From Sycon ciliatum (Eukaryota > Porifera > Calcarea > Leucosolenida > Sycettidae), in the NCBI RefSeq assembly GCF_964019385.1, contig NC_088654.1, forward strand, positions 4,981,597 to 5,045,596: DNA of 64,000 bases. Reading direction: 5' to 3'. This document shows, piece by piece, positions 30,441-41,790 of the stretch. Made by a program: the position numbers and the translations under genes. The stretch's first letter is position 1, and the number at the start of each line of letters is the position of its first letter. Below the pieces are notes generated by a model. That model saw nothing but the letters and a program-made list of their open reading frames with translations. It searched no databases and had not been told where the DNA came from.

Positions 30441-31725
30441 CCGTGAGTTATGGAACGAGCCCTTTTGCATGGTTGTTGCAGACCCCAAAGGAAACCTTCT
30501 TGTGTAGCGACCGTTGTATGGTAGAACGAACGTCGTATTGAACAGTACGCTGAGCGTATACGCAAATGCTGAGCTTGTAGCGTGACCAACGCGTGACCAA
30601 CGCTACACCTCCCCTCTTAAAGACAATCTCGTCCTCCTGATTAGTAGCGGGTTGGTGGTCGAAACATTTGGCGGTATGCATGGTCGCGTCGGGACAACCC
30701 CGACGAAAGAACATAGAGCGTCAACCGGGATATGTATGCCAAATATTATCGGAAATTATAACGTTTATAGAGTAGATAGAAGAAATGAACTGATAACAAA
30801 TCATAAAAATAGAAGCACACCGGTGTCAAACTATTTCATGGGCTCAAAAGGGAAACCTCATTACACTTCCTGTAAAACGCTGGCGCAACCCACCAGGAAA
30901 ACCGCAGTTCAGAACCGAACTAAATACACTATATTAACATCGTCCCAGATTAATTAGATAGACCGTGGTTCACCATGATCAGACGCCTACGAAACTAAAC
31001 TGAATTCACACGCTCGCGTAAAGGAAGACTGAAGGAAGACAGGAAAGAAAATGCCATATCTGGAACTAGCTTACACTGGCAATGTACATGGAGCTCCATC
31101 CTTTGAGACGCTTGCGCTATCTGTCATGGAGATCAATCCCTAGAGACACGCTGGCTGCCATCATGACTGGCTAGTTATGGCGGGCGGCAGGAGCAGCGGA
31201 GCTGGGGCAGCAGTGGGTAACGGCGGGTGCTCCTTCAGATGCAATAACTTGAGCACTCAGCGAACCATGGATGAAAAATAAAACCAAAATTGACGGCTAT
31301 CACAAATGTGTAGCGGTCATTACGTCGGAAAACATGCAACTAGAACAAAACTGTACTGCTGCCACCATTTTTGTAGCGGGCTTGGAGGTAAAACAACCTA
31401 ACAAATCGAAACTAACTTTATTAACAATTCTCTTTCTCTCTCTAGAAAGGCAAAACTGTCTCTAGCAGTAAAACTCTGAACTCATTGTGAAAGATAAAAT
31501 AAACGCAATTTATGGAAAATAATCACAAACAGCAACGTTCTGTCATGCGACCGTTGTATGGTAGAACGAACGTCGTATTGAACAGTACGCTGAGCGTATA
31601 CGCAAATGCTGAGCTTGTAGCGTGACCAACGCGTGACGAACGCTTCACTTGCACAATTTGACCGGATTTCGAGAGATACACCAGCGTAGCTTTTCTGGAT
31701 TTCTCAGACATGCTCTCTTCAACCC
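30440..31725 (-). mobile_element. TTAA-type element, copy D, interrupted by an LTR element
   Basis: On the minus strand GAAGAGAGCATGTCTGAGAA (about 31725-31706) opens SEKSRKATLVYLSKSGQIVQ, then is cut by the LTR element. It resumes at 30498 with AAGGTTTCCTTTGGGGTCTG, which corresponds to AGGTTGCCTTTGGGGTGTG in copy A. The rest fades by about 30440. Confidence 0.55.
30503..31647 (-). mobile_element. Small non-autonomous LTR retrotransposon (TRIM-like), second copy
   Basis: Bounded by CTTG at 30499-30502 and 31648-31651, a 4-bp target duplication. The left terminal repeat is 30503-30607 (TGTAGCGA...CGCTACA). The right one, 31372-31647, shares about 95 bp with it (GTTGTATGGTAGAACGAACG...) but has an extra 170 bp. 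Minus-strand landmarks: primer-binding-site-like TGGTGGCAGCAG (31358-31369) after the 5' LTR, and a polypurine tract AAGAGGGGAGG just before the 3' LTR (30608-30619). The interior (30.79-31.08 kb) matches the element at 15.0-16.9 kb: TGATAACAAATCATAAA, TCACCATGATCAGACG, GTAAAGGAAGACTGAAG, GACAGGAAAGAAAA. There is no coding capacity. Confidence 0.85.
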
Positions 31726-31984
31726 ACGCACACCCACAGACCATATAACGTTACACAATAAGTGAGAAACCAGACGTCTTCAGAAAATTAATATTGGTGA
31801 AACTAATAGCATAGTATACACTCCTGCAGTGAAATATTGAACTTCTCCTCCTCAAGTTTAAGACGTGGAAGAGCAAAAATATTATAGTGGGTCCGAACAG
31901 TAGACCAAACGGAAACGAGGACCAAAACAATACAGAAGTGCAAGTTGTTTCTACACGTGAACAAATAGGTGAGCAACAAGATAA

Positions 31985-32925
31985 CTAAGTGAGATAAACT
32001 GCAAACAGATTTATAGCCCGATATACAGATTGCATATAGAAATTGCGCCGTAATGAAAGCACCTGAGCGCACTTTCCAATATCCAGAAGTTCCTTTAAGA
32101 CCCCATGCAGTCTAGTTTAGTGTGCGAACATTTCATCAATGAAGCAGGATATAGCTGCCTCGTGCTTACCCTTGTACTTCACTAACGTTAATTGTGTTTG
32201 ATCATCGACATCATTAAAAGAGAAGTCACGTGCACTGCTAGCTTGCTGAGAATGATCGATTGAGGAAGATTTGTAAATGATCTGGCTTCCTTGACTCAAC
32301 CATTTGTCTAAAAATGCATGGAAGCCAGAAAGGTCAGCGAAACTGTCCAGCATTGTCACTGCAAAGTTAGTGTTCATCTCTACCGCAATTAATATCTTAC
32401 ATTCGGCATAGGGCTTGAAAACATCCAAATAGACAGGATTCAAGGGTCCAAACTTCAACTTCTTTTCAAGCACTTCAACGCTTTTGGAGATTATCCACTG
32501 ATATGATTGGGATCTCGATATAATTCCCACTTTGGACGATGTTTGTAGGTCAAAAAATGGGAAGAAGCCTAGCACACTCGTCATGAGATTTCCTCGGGCA
32601 CTGGAAAGGTTTGATTTAGCTACGATCTGCCATGTCGACTTGCAACGATTGCACTGCCACTGATACCCGCCTTTTGAGGTTGCATGAACATATAATCTTG
32701 CTGATCGTTCGCATCGATTACATTGTCTTTCATTGCGAATCACCTTCCTTCTCGCCAAGAAGCGTAGAAATGACTCGTTGTCCTGTATATGTCCCGAAAT
32801 GTCCTTCCAAGAGTACTCTTCCACCTCGTCCTCCATTATTGTTCTTGGTTCCACAACCTGGGTTCCCGCTATACGTGCATTTGCTGCTCCACGGCCGAAG
32901 CCGAGTCATCGACATTGGAAGCCAT
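31985..32925 (-). pseudogene. Merlin-like gene copy 4 (broken)
   Basis: The frame 32854-32117 keeps the zinc ribbon (CNRCERSARL...WQCNRCKSTW) and the core HPV-like NPVYLDVFKP, GFHAFLDKWLSQGSQIIYKS. The N-terminus (SNVDDSASA at about 32.92 kb) is in a different frame because of a deletion. A stop after EMFAH at about 32117 cuts off the C-terminus, which then continues recognisably (TRLHGVLKEL, KCAQVLSLRRNFYMQSV). At least two lesions make it a pseudogene. It resembles copy 1 most. Confidence 0.75.
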
Positions 32926-32999
32926 CTTGACGGCTGACCAGTTCTTTAATAGTGTTGACCTAACAATTTCACCTGCAGCAGAGTTACATTGGGGCAGAT

Positions 33000-33500
33000 A
33001 ATACCGTTGGAGATCTTGATGGCATTTAACTAGGGCTTCAAATCGGCGATGACAACCTTCCTGGATACTTTTGCTTCTACGATTTCCACTTGCTATTTTT
33101 GTCTGGACGTACCACGACTTATGGTGAAACAAAGGCGTGTTTACTCGTCCCATTAGCTCTTAGCCCGCCGGTGTTGTAAGTTTCACAGTAGAGCACTATT
33201 TCCTCCGCCTCAGGTGAAAAGTCAGCTTCCAGTGACTGAAACCACTCGGCAACGTCTCCCCACGGAAAATGCAATGATTCAAATATGATCTATAGCGCGG
33301 GCATCAGCGACATGTTATCGATTAAAATGTTATGCGGTGAAACTGCGGTATTTATATTATCGATGTCATCAGCGACGTGGTTTCATGGCAACTGCCATTG
33401 GGCAAAACTGCTATTCTCTGAATGGAAAATCTGTGAACATGCCCTTGATGAACCAGATTTTCTACGAATAGACCAGTCGCTGAATCTTACACTTCGTAAA
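33000..33500. other. No gene recognised
   Basis: Flank remnant to about 33000 (TCACCTGCAGCAGAGTTACA, GGCAGATAATACCGTT), then unique sequence with short frames. Confidence 0.45.
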
Positions 33501-33504
33501 AATA

Positions 33505-33680
33505 TAAGTTTCCGTGCATGGCACGGTAAGTGGAGTTAGCAACACACCAACATCCTTGCCATAAGCAACACTTGTACATGCATAAAATGCACGCACTCCG
33601 AATTCCCGCGTTTCCGCACGGGACTGTGAGGAGCATGCGCATTACTCCAATTCGCCATGCTGTTGTTTCTTGCTCTTCGC
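33505..33680. repeat. Start of a roughly 3.1-kb duplicated segment
   Basis: TATAAGTTTCCGTGCATGGCACGGTAAG... through CGCCATGCTGTTGTTTCTTG recurs at 36611-36785 with a few changes. Confidence 0.8.
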
Positions 33681-34110
33681 TTTGCTGTGCTGACGGTCAA
33701 ATTGTTTGACTATCGCGGCCAGTTTCTGATCAATATCCGATCAACCATGTCTTTGTCAGTGAGCGATGTCCAGCCAAAACGCTCCGTTGCTTTGCTGCGC
33801 TGACGGTCAAATTGTTTGACTATCGCGGCCAGTTTCTGATCAATATCCGATCAACCATGTCTCTGTCAGTGAGCGATGTCCAGCCAAAATGCTCTTTGCT
33901 TTGCTGCGCTGACGCAGTGACGGTCAAATTGTTTGAAAATCGCGGCCAGTTTCCGATCAATATCCGATCAACCATGTCTCTGTCAGTGAGCAATGTCCAG
34001 CCATAACGCTCTTTGCTTTGCTGCCTTGACGGTCAAATTGTTTGACAATCGCGGCCAGTTTCTGATCAATATCCGATCAACCATGTCTCTGTCAGTGAGC
34101 GGTGTCCAGC
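33680..34110. repeat. Tandem repeat, about 110-bp unit, four copies
   Basis: Unit landmarks: GCTTTGCTG.GCTGACGGTC, AAATTGTTTGACTATCGCGG, CCAGTTTCTGATCAATATCC, GATCAACCATGTCTCTGTCA, GTGAGCGATGTCCAGCCAAA. Copies begin near 33675, 33788, 33896 and 34013. A truncated fifth copy is at 36790-36842. Confidence 0.88.
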
Positions 34111-34114
34111 CAAA

Positions 34115-34440
34115 ATGCGCTCTGCTGAGCTGCGAAACGCACTGGCATCCCGCAATTATTTAGACCCGACAGGAACAAAACCTACTCCGCGGACTCGCCT
34201 GCTTGAGTTGAAGTTGGCTCCAGACTACTGTACGCGAGGACTTGGCCGCTCCGGCAGCGGAGCAGAACCTAGCCGAGGCAACTGCAGCCCCATCCCTGGC
34301 CTGGGAGACTTTAGTCGGGAGGAGGTTCGCGACGCTTGGAGCACGTATTGTGCGACTTACGCAGCAGCACACCCCTCCAGGGCCCCCGGAGCTGTTTTCG
34401 CACCAGCCCATAATCTTGAAGATGGCTCCGAAATTTAGGT
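34115..34440 (+). CDS. Small ORF with SAP-like motif (gag-like fragment?)
   Basis: The 107-aa frame begins MRSAELRNALASRN, followed by LDPTGTKPTPRTRLLEL, matching the SAP pattern (helix, ...G.K..L..RL). SAP domains bind DNA, and invertebrate retroelement Gag-like proteins often begin with one. After residue 40 the +1 frame (AEQNLAEATAAPSLAWETLV...) looks more protein-like than the main frame, so a frameshift is likely. It immediately follows the 110-bp tandem repeats. Could also be chance. Confidence 0.35.
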
Positions 34441-34619
34441 CCCTGATGCTGAGCTCTCCTCTCTAAAGCTGACACGAAGTATGCCTGGCGGCTTTGGCCT
34501 GTTTCCCCTCATGTCTGGCCCCGGCTTGGCATTTTTGGGAAGGTTCGTACCATGTAGATGAGGCACCACCATTTGGCCTTAGATCCTCCCCCTTCCGTTC
34601 AACAGACCGGCTGATGTGG

Positions 34620-36010
34620 ACTCTCAGCCCAACGGCGACTCTGCAATGATCCTGCTAAGTCTTTTACTCGTCTTCGAGTACAGCGCTTCCAGACTCTCAG
34701 CCCATCTACGGACGCAGTGCTGACACACCCTGCACAGTCCACCCTCCAGCAGTTGATGACGCAACCATGGACCTCATCCGCCAGGGCCTGGCAGACAGTT
34801 CCAGCATAACATGCGCTTCGCTGCCGCGCTCCGAACACTTGTCTCCCTGCGCCAGGGCAAGCCACACTCAAGGACTGATCAGTGCCGGCAGCATTGTTCC
34901 AGATCCTGTACTTTGAGCGCATTGCCCACGGTTCTAATGGCTAGCCGAATTGGACGGCACTCACATCAATTGCAGTGTAATAGTAATGCAGATAAATCCT
35001 GTTTGGGTCAGGTTGTCAGCGCTGCCGGACTCGCATCCCAACTGCCGAAGTGGTGCGGACACAACCAGCGCAGTCCACCCTCCAGCAACGACGCAACCAT
35101 GGACCTCATCCGCCAGGGCCTGGCGGACAGCTCCAGCATGGCATGCGCTTCGCCGCAGCACTCCGAACGCTTGTCGCCCTGCGCCAGGGCAAGCCAACCT
35201 CAAGGACTGATCAGTGCCGGCAGCATTATTCCAGATCCTGTACTTCGAGCACATCGCCCACTATGCTATTGGGCAGCCGCATTGGACGGCACTCACATAA
35301 ATTGCAGTGTAATAGTAATGCAGATAAATCCTGTCTGGGTCCGGTTGTCAGCGCGTCTGGACTTGCAGCCCAACTGCCAGCGGTGCCGGCACAACCAGCG
35401 CAGTCCACCCTTCAGCAGTTGATGACGCAACCATGGACCTCATCCGCCAGGGCCTGGCAGGCAGCTCCAGCACAACATACGCTTCGCTGCAGCGCTATGA
35501 ACGCTTGTCACCCCGCACTAGGGCAAGCCATACCCAGTGACTGATCAGTGCCAGCAGCATTGTTCCATATCCGGTACGTTGAGCGCATTCCCCACTATGC
35601 TAATGGGCAGCCGCATTGGACGGCACTCACATCAATTGTAGTGTAATAGTAATGCAGATAAATCCTGTTTGGGTCAGGTTGTCGGCGCTTCTGGACTCGC
35701 AGCCCAACTGCCGACGCAGTGCCGACACAGCCAGCGCAGTCCACCCTTCAGCAGTTGACGACGCAACCATGTACTTCATCCGCCAGGGCCTGGCGGACAG
35801 CTCCAGCACGACATACGCTTCGCTGCAGCGCTCCGAACGCTTGTCGCCCCCGCGCCAGGGCAAGCTACACCCAGGGACTGATCAGTGCCAGCAGCGTTGT
35901 TCCAGATCCGGTACGTAGAGCGCATTGCCCACTATGCTAATGGGCAGCCGCATTGGACGGCGCTCGCATCTATTGCTGTAAATAGTAATGCCGATAAATC
36001 CTGTTTGGGT
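34620..36010. repeat. Tandem repeat, about 333-bp unit, four copies
   Basis: The word ATGC.GATAAATCCTGT.TGGGTC recurs at 34986, 35318, 35652 and 35988. Other unit landmarks are CGCAGTCCACCCT.CAGCA, GACGCAACCATGGACCTCAT, CCGCCAGGGCCTGGCGGACA and GGACTGATCAGTGCC.GCAG. The unit length (333 = 3 x 111) leaves long overlapping frames in all phases; these are by-products of composition, not evidence of genes. Confidence 0.88.
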
Positions 36011-36019
36011 CATGTTGTA

Positions 36020-36430
36020 TTTTTGGGAGAACAGTAAGGATCGTGAGTCAGGCCGGCATTGAGCCAAGTGCGCCTATATTCGCTCACAAGTGCATCCTTT
36101 AAGCCATCCCGAAAGGGAGAACAGTAGGGATCGTGGGTCAGGCCGGCATTGAGCCAAGTGCGCCTACATTCGCCCACAAGTGCATCCCTACTGCATGCTC
36201 GTGTATTGACACATCTGAATTCAACAGTAGGGATCGTGGGTGAGGCCGGCATTGAGCCAAGTGCGCCTACATTCGCCCACAAGTGCATCCCTACTGCCTG
36301 CTCGTGTATTGACACATCTGAATTTAACAGTAGGGATCGTGGGCAGGCCGGCATTGAGCCAAGTGCGCCTACATTCGCCCACAAGTGTATCACTACTGCA
36401 TGCTCGTGTATTGACACGTCTGAATTCTCT
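36020..36430. repeat. Tandem repeat, about 104-bp unit, cluster 1
   Basis: Unit landmarks AGTAGGGATCGTGGGTCAGG, CCGGCATTGAGCCAAGTGCG, CCTACATTCGCCCACAAGTG, CTCGTGTATTGACACATCTG; four copies of variable length. Confidence 0.88.
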
Positions 36431-36610
36431 CCGGGCAATTGTTGCCCCAGTTAGTGTCGGCATTGGCCATACTAACGCACAGCGGTGCTTGCAATACTAG
36501 CTCTGGCTTTGGACCAGAATATTGCATATTGCATACGGCAATTGTTGCCTATCTCCTGGTAATACAACGCGTAATAGCTCCCAAACAGGTCGGCTTGTTG
36601 TGTGGTTGGT

Positions 36611-37395
36611 AAATATAAGTTTCCGTGCATGGCACGGTAAGTGGAGTTAGCAACACACCAACATCCTTGCCATAAGCAACACTTGTACATGCATAACATG
36701 CACGCACTCCGAATTCCCACGTTTCCGCACGGCACTGTGCGGAGCATGCGCATTACTCCGATTCGCCATGCTGTTGTTTCTTGCTCTTCGCTTTGCTGTG
36801 CTGACGGTCAAATTGTTTGACTATCGCGGCCAGTTTCTGATCACCCCCAACCACCCCATCATCTCTCACTAGCAGTCCATTCGAAACCATCCCGAAAGGG
36901 AGAACAGTAAGGATCGTGAGTCAGGCCGGCATTGAGCCAAGTGCGCCTACAATATGCGTATATTCGCTCACAAGTGCATCCTTTAAGCCATCCCGTAAGG
37001 GAGAACAGTAGGGATCGTGGGTCAGGCCGGCATTGAGCCAAGTGCGCCTACATTCGCCCACAAGTGCATCCCTACTGCATGCTCGTGTATTGACACATCT
37101 GAATTCAACAGTAGGGATCGTGGGCAGGCCGGCATTGAGCCAAGTGCGCCTACATTCGCCCACAAGTGTATCCCTACTGCATGCTCGTGTATTGACACGT
37201 CTGAATTCTCGCCGGGCAATTGTTGCCCCAGTTAGTGTCGGCATTGGCAATACTAACGCACAGCGGTGCTTGCAATATTAGCTCTGGCATTGGACCAGAA
37301 TATTGCATATTGCATACGGCAATTGTTGCCTATCTCCTGGTCATATAACGCGTAATAGCTCCCAAACAGGTCGGCTTGTTGTGTGGTTGGTAAAT
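36611..37395. repeat. Second, internally deleted copy of the 33.5-36.6 kb segment
   Basis: 36611-36842 equals 33505-33720; after a jump, 36885-37395 equals 36020-36600, including a second cluster of the 104-bp repeat and the block GGGCAATTGTTGCCCCAGTT...GTGTGGTTGGTAAAT. The junction at 36605 uses the shared TAAAT. The parts in between (SAP-like ORF and 333-bp repeats) are missing. Confidence 0.8.
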
Positions 37396-37469
37396 GTCTT
37401 TCCGTGAACCGTCTCTCTGTGAATGATCGTTCTATGAACACGTTTTCGACGAACCGTCGGGATACCACT

Positions 37470-37990
37470 TACGTATTTACTGAGAATCGACACATCTTTA
37501 TGAAGTTTACATTTTCCTCCTTACAATTTTGTATCTTCCAAACTTTGATGGTTTAGAGCTTCGCGCCATTTTCTCTTCTACTTTTTATCCTCCATTCCTA
37601 CCGCACCACGTTACTGCAAACTCTGTGTTGTGAAGTGTTCAATTGGACACTTCGAACATTGTCTAATTTGACAATAAAACATAAACATTTTAGCACACAT
37701 CGTGTCCAGTAGAGGATTGAACGCTGTTGAATCCGTTGCCTGCTCCCAAACATACTCCCGACATATCACGCAGACCGCCAATTCTACTCACTTGGCGGAA
37801 CTGTGTCGATAGTAATAACCTACACTGGTTTATCCCCTTTATTATCCTTATCCACCATTCAGTTATGTCGTCTTACTGAAGACCATCACGAGAAACCGCT
37901 CTGAGAAAACAAACAAACCACTTACCATTCCAGAGATGAAGTATCCATACTCAGACGAATGTACGTGTTGAATACGCAAATTGTGCATAC
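37470..37990. repeat. Stand-alone copy of the family distal 5' flank
   Basis: Collinear with 13.31-13.77 kb and 1.59-1.93 kb (TTGTATCTTCCAAACT, CCTACCGCACCACGTTACTG, TTGGCGGAACTGTGTCGATA). Confidence 0.7.
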
Positions 37991-38069
37991 TCTTTATTGT
38001 CATCCTAAATTTTTGTTGTTGTCTTGTAATAATTACTAGAAAATTATGATTCGAACACAACATTCAGCT

Positions 38070-39130
38070 GATTTTCATTCCTTCAAGCTGCCGAGGTTCG
38101 CGAGTGAAATGGCGTTGCACGCCAGTTGAAGGTCGCCAAATGAAGCTGTCGACGACGTCAACAAGGTACTTCCAGTGCTTGCTATAGATCTTGCGGACCT
38201 AGGGTTGTCAGCCAGCTCTGCCAAGACTGTCGCCATGGTCAATTCTTAAAATCCCCCTGCACCTGTCTCTTCCTGTGATTTATAACGATGAGGTATCGAC
38301 CCGCGTTACTTTCACCCGAATCCTTGCATTGATGACCGCCTAACGTGGTCGCCTCACATTGACTTTGTAAATCGCAAGACATGTGTTAAGGTTGGCGCTC
38401 TTCGTCGGTCCTTTCTGCAACTGACCAGGAAGGCCAGGAGGCAATATAATGTGACAGTCGTTCTAACTGATCTTTTGTACTGTTGTTTGTGTTTTATATA
38501 AAGGCTGTCCGCTAAGTACCGCCAAAGGCTCTCTACTACGCGAGTGGCCGGTGGTGATAAGTCACAGGACGACATCACATTATTATTGACCACATTGTCG
38601 ATTTATCTATTTAAACACTATATGATTCTCAAACGTGCCCAGTATATTCGTAGAAATCATGTTATCATCTAACTGCCTACCCTAACGGAAATATTTCCAC
38701 CGATCACAACAGGCCTTAGAACTATAAGCCACTCTAATGCTTCCATTACCTAAGCCTCGGACCACTGATGGAGTAAATTCTTTTTCTAATCGTGCCGTAA
38801 TCGTGCCGCAATTTTCTTTAATACACTGCCTACCGAGTGGCGCAGACACCATTATACCTCTACATTTGCAAACCAACTCAGGGACCGTTTAAAAAATAAC
38901 ATCGGCGTTTAAGAAGTATTTTAACCTTCTTTTTGGAATCCTTTGAGTTTTTCGATGATCTTGATCGTTCTTGTATTAAGCTCGAAGTCGATTTGGTGTT
39001 TGATTAATGCTTGATGTCTGGATTCCACTATTTTCTAATTTTTCTTTTCTTTTCTTTTCCTTTTCCCTTATCCCGTTATCGGCCCTCTTAAGAGTTGTGT
39101 ATATCACTGTTGAGGCATCGGATGGTAAAT
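38070..39130 (+). pseudogene. 3' end of a Jockey/CR1-type retrotransposon
   Basis: Thumb/C-terminal region in shifted frames: LTWSPHIDFVNRKTCVKVGA, LRRSFLQLTRKARRQYNV, then the typical terminal motif RAAIFFNTLPTEWRRHHYTS (about 38810-38870). Its tail reads TATAATTACTACAACTACTAC at about 39.13 kb. Heavily mutated. Confidence 0.65.
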
Positions 39131-39339
39131 AATATAATTACTACAACTACTACATCCACTTTGCTTATCCAGAACGACCGAAGCTAATTGCTGATTACAA
39201 CATCCATTTTGTGTCTGATCAAAACAGAGACAAGGTCTGAATAAATTCAAGTGGTAGAGCAGTCCATCTGGCAGCTATAGGGAAAGAAAATAATATACCG
39301 CGCACAGTGTTTCTACATGTTCCAACCAGTAGATTTTAG

Positions 39340-39879
39340 ATGAAGATCTGGCGAAATATCTGGCAATTTTTGTCAGTTTTCCGTCGCATGCATGCTTCGA
39401 ACGTGGATAACAAATTTGGGACTGATTTCAGAAAAGCGCCGGTCAAACGGTTTGTACGGCTCTGTTAATCTCACTGCTTTTCGTGGAAAAATTCCCAACT
39501 CTTGTCAGCACTACCTGCCAAGGTCTCAGTTCAGTTCATCGTCTTTCAATCGCTGTGACAAGGCTACATTTGAATCACTTAGGGTACACTTCTGCAGTCA
39601 AATCTTGAATTTCTCGGGGCCATTGTTAAGACCTGCAAGTACAACATAAATTACACTGAGTATAGGAGTAGAGGCACACCAAACCGAAACAAAACAAAAA
39701 CAATACGGACGTACGAGTGGCTTTCTACACACCAACAATAACGCATTCAACAAGATCGCAAGGTAACACTTTTCACAAGCGTAATGCATTGAGCAGTCTG
39801 AAATTATGATTGCGTAGTATGAAATACTTGGAACTGAAAGTACTAGGGTATATTCGAGAGTTCACAAATGCCCAGTTTA
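39340..39879. repeat. 3' flank of Merlin-like gene copy 5
   Basis: Same block as left of copies 1-3; contains the unoccupied site of the 687-bp MITE at about 39.82 kb. Confidence 0.75.
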
Positions 39880-40880
39880 TTATGAAGTGCCTTCACGCAA
39901 AACAATGAGATAATATGCAAACGGATTCTGGTCCAGACGTACAGACTGGATGTTGAAATAAAGACGCAACGACAGCACCTCAGCACACATTCCAAATTCC
40001 GGATTTTTCCTTAGCAGTAATTCTAGTCTAGCATGGGTATCTTGAACTTCTCCAATAAAGCAGGAAATGGCCTCCTCGTGATCCTTGTATTGCCCTGATG
40101 TCCGATGTGTCTGACCATCAACATCAGTACACGAGTATCCACGTGCACTGCTAGTCAGCCGGGAATGATCGATTGAGGAAGATTTGTAAAATTGATCTTG
40201 GTTCCTGGTCGTAACCATTTCTCTAGAAATGTCGGCACGCAACAAAGGTCACTTACACTATCCGTCATAGTCGCTGCAAAGTGACTATTCATCTCTACCG
40301 CAATACAGTAAGAATCGTTCTTCTTTTTGTCGGCTTGAAAACTTCAAAATACACTGGATGTATAAGTCCTAACTTCAAATTCTTCTCAACAAACACGAGG
40401 CTTTTGCAGAGTATCCACTGATACGATCTGTACGCATATCGCGGTTTGAGCTCAACATTCGATGAGGTTGATAGGTCAAACATTTTGAAGAAGCCTAGTA
40501 CAATCGCCATAGGAGTTCCTTGGACACTGGAAAGATTCGATTCAGCTACTATGGACTTGGTGGAGTTGCAACGGCTGCACTGCCATTGAAACCAGCCTTT
40601 TGCCCGTGAATTAGCATAAATTCTGGCTGATGTTTTACATTTGTTACATTGTCTTTCATTACGAATCACCTTCCTTCTTGCCAAGAAGCGTAGCAATGAC
40701 TCCTTGTCTTGTACATCTCCCGCAAGGTCTTTTCAAGAGTACACTTCCTTCTTCCACTGCTCATCGTCCAGTATCATACCGGGTTGCACAATCTGGGTTC
40801 CCGCTAGACGTGCATTGGCCGCTACTCCTTCAGACGCACCGGCAAAAGCTGATTCTCCGACATTGTAATCCATCTTCGTT
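39880..40880 (-). pseudogene. Merlin-like gene copy 5 (frameshifted)
   Basis: Pieces in at least three frames: N-terminal NVGESAFAGASEGVAANARL-like sequence near 40.85 kb; zinc ribbon CNKCKTSARI...WQCSRCNST in the frame 40696-40295; and the C-terminal block from IYKSSSID-type sequence to REGTS in the frame 40245-39880. Breaks near 40.73 kb and 40.28 kb. Closest to copy 2. Confidence 0.75.
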
Positions 40881-40899
40881 GCCGACGGTGTCACACTAA

Positions 40900-41090
40900 A
40901 CGCTAGCAGAGATCCAGTAACTTGGCGACAAAGGCTTTGGGCCAGGTATTGTGTCTACAGCAGTTTATACAAATCCCCTTGTGACGACAAAAGTATACAG
41001 TGTGATGATTTTGTCACTTACTCTTACGATATTGTTGAACTAGCAATTTCACCTGGAACAGAGTAAATTTTGGAGAGATAATTCCATTCG
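40900..41090 (-). promoter_or_regulatory. Conserved upstream block of copy 5
   Basis: GCAGTTTATACAAATCCCCT, GTATACAGTGTGATGATTTT, GTCACTTACTCTTACGATAT, TTGTTGAACTAGCAAT and TCACCTGGA.CAGAGT as in copies 1 and 3. Confidence 0.4.
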
Positions 41091-41139
41091 CGAACTTGGT
41101 GCTTGGATTTGCCTTTTCGCTTCATCCCTCTCCTCTTGC

Positions 41140-41340
41140 TCAATCTCTCTCTCTCTCCCCCTCTCTCCCTCTCTCTCTCTCTCTCTTTTGTGTTTGTTGC
41201 TGCTGTGTTGTTGACGTTGCTGTTGTTGTTGTCGCTGTCGCTGTTGCTGTTGTTCTTCCCGTTGCTGTTTGTCATTTGTAGAAGCTTGGACAATTCACTT
41301 GTCCAGGCACTAAAACAGTCTCTATCTCTATCTCTCTCTT

Positions 41341-41399
<59 letters not shown>

Positions 41400-41415
41400 C
41401 TATCTATCTCTCTCT
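41140..41415. repeat. (TC)n microsatellites
   Basis: Two long TC/CT runs (about 41145-41185 and 41330-41395) with a TTGCTG-rich stretch between them. Confidence 0.9.
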
Positions 41416-41539
41416 CGAATCTGTCTCTCCTCTCTCATCATGCATGCGTCATACTCTCATGGAATTTTCTCTTATAAGATTGCATGCTTCACACTCTCAT
41501 GTAATATTTCTTTCCTTCCTTCGTCTTTTTGTGAGAGCT

Positions 41540-41630
41540 TGGACAATCCACTTGTCCAGGCAAGAAGACCGCATTGCCTGTTCATTCTGGCGAAGTAAAA
41601 TAAAATATACCAACCAACCAACCAAGTGTA
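41540..41630 (+). repeat. 3' terminus of a CR1/Jockey-type LINE with (ACCA)n tail
   Basis: GGCGAAGTAAAATAAAATATACCAACCAACCAACC resembles GTGCGAAGTGAAATAAAAACCAACC at the end of the 53.9-57.7 kb element. Only the tail is present. Confidence 0.6.
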
Positions 41631-41790
41631 AGCTGTCCAAGAGCACAATAAATTGTACTAGGCATGGTAGGACAAGTAGACCAAACAGAAACTAAACAAA
41701 ACAAAACAAAACGACCATACGGGTTGGTTTCTACAAACAAACAAAACAGTACACAACAAAATCACAAGGTAACACCTTTACACGCGTAAT

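Noticed and set aside
33680-34110. CRISPR-like regular repeats
   Set aside because: Units are contiguous tandem repeats of about 110 bp without unique spacers, in a eukaryotic context; no cas genes.
36010-37250. Overlapping long frames in several phases within the 104-bp and 333-bp repeats
   Set aside because: Frames in many phases at once are a by-product of stop-poor tandem repeats. No phase stands out as coding.
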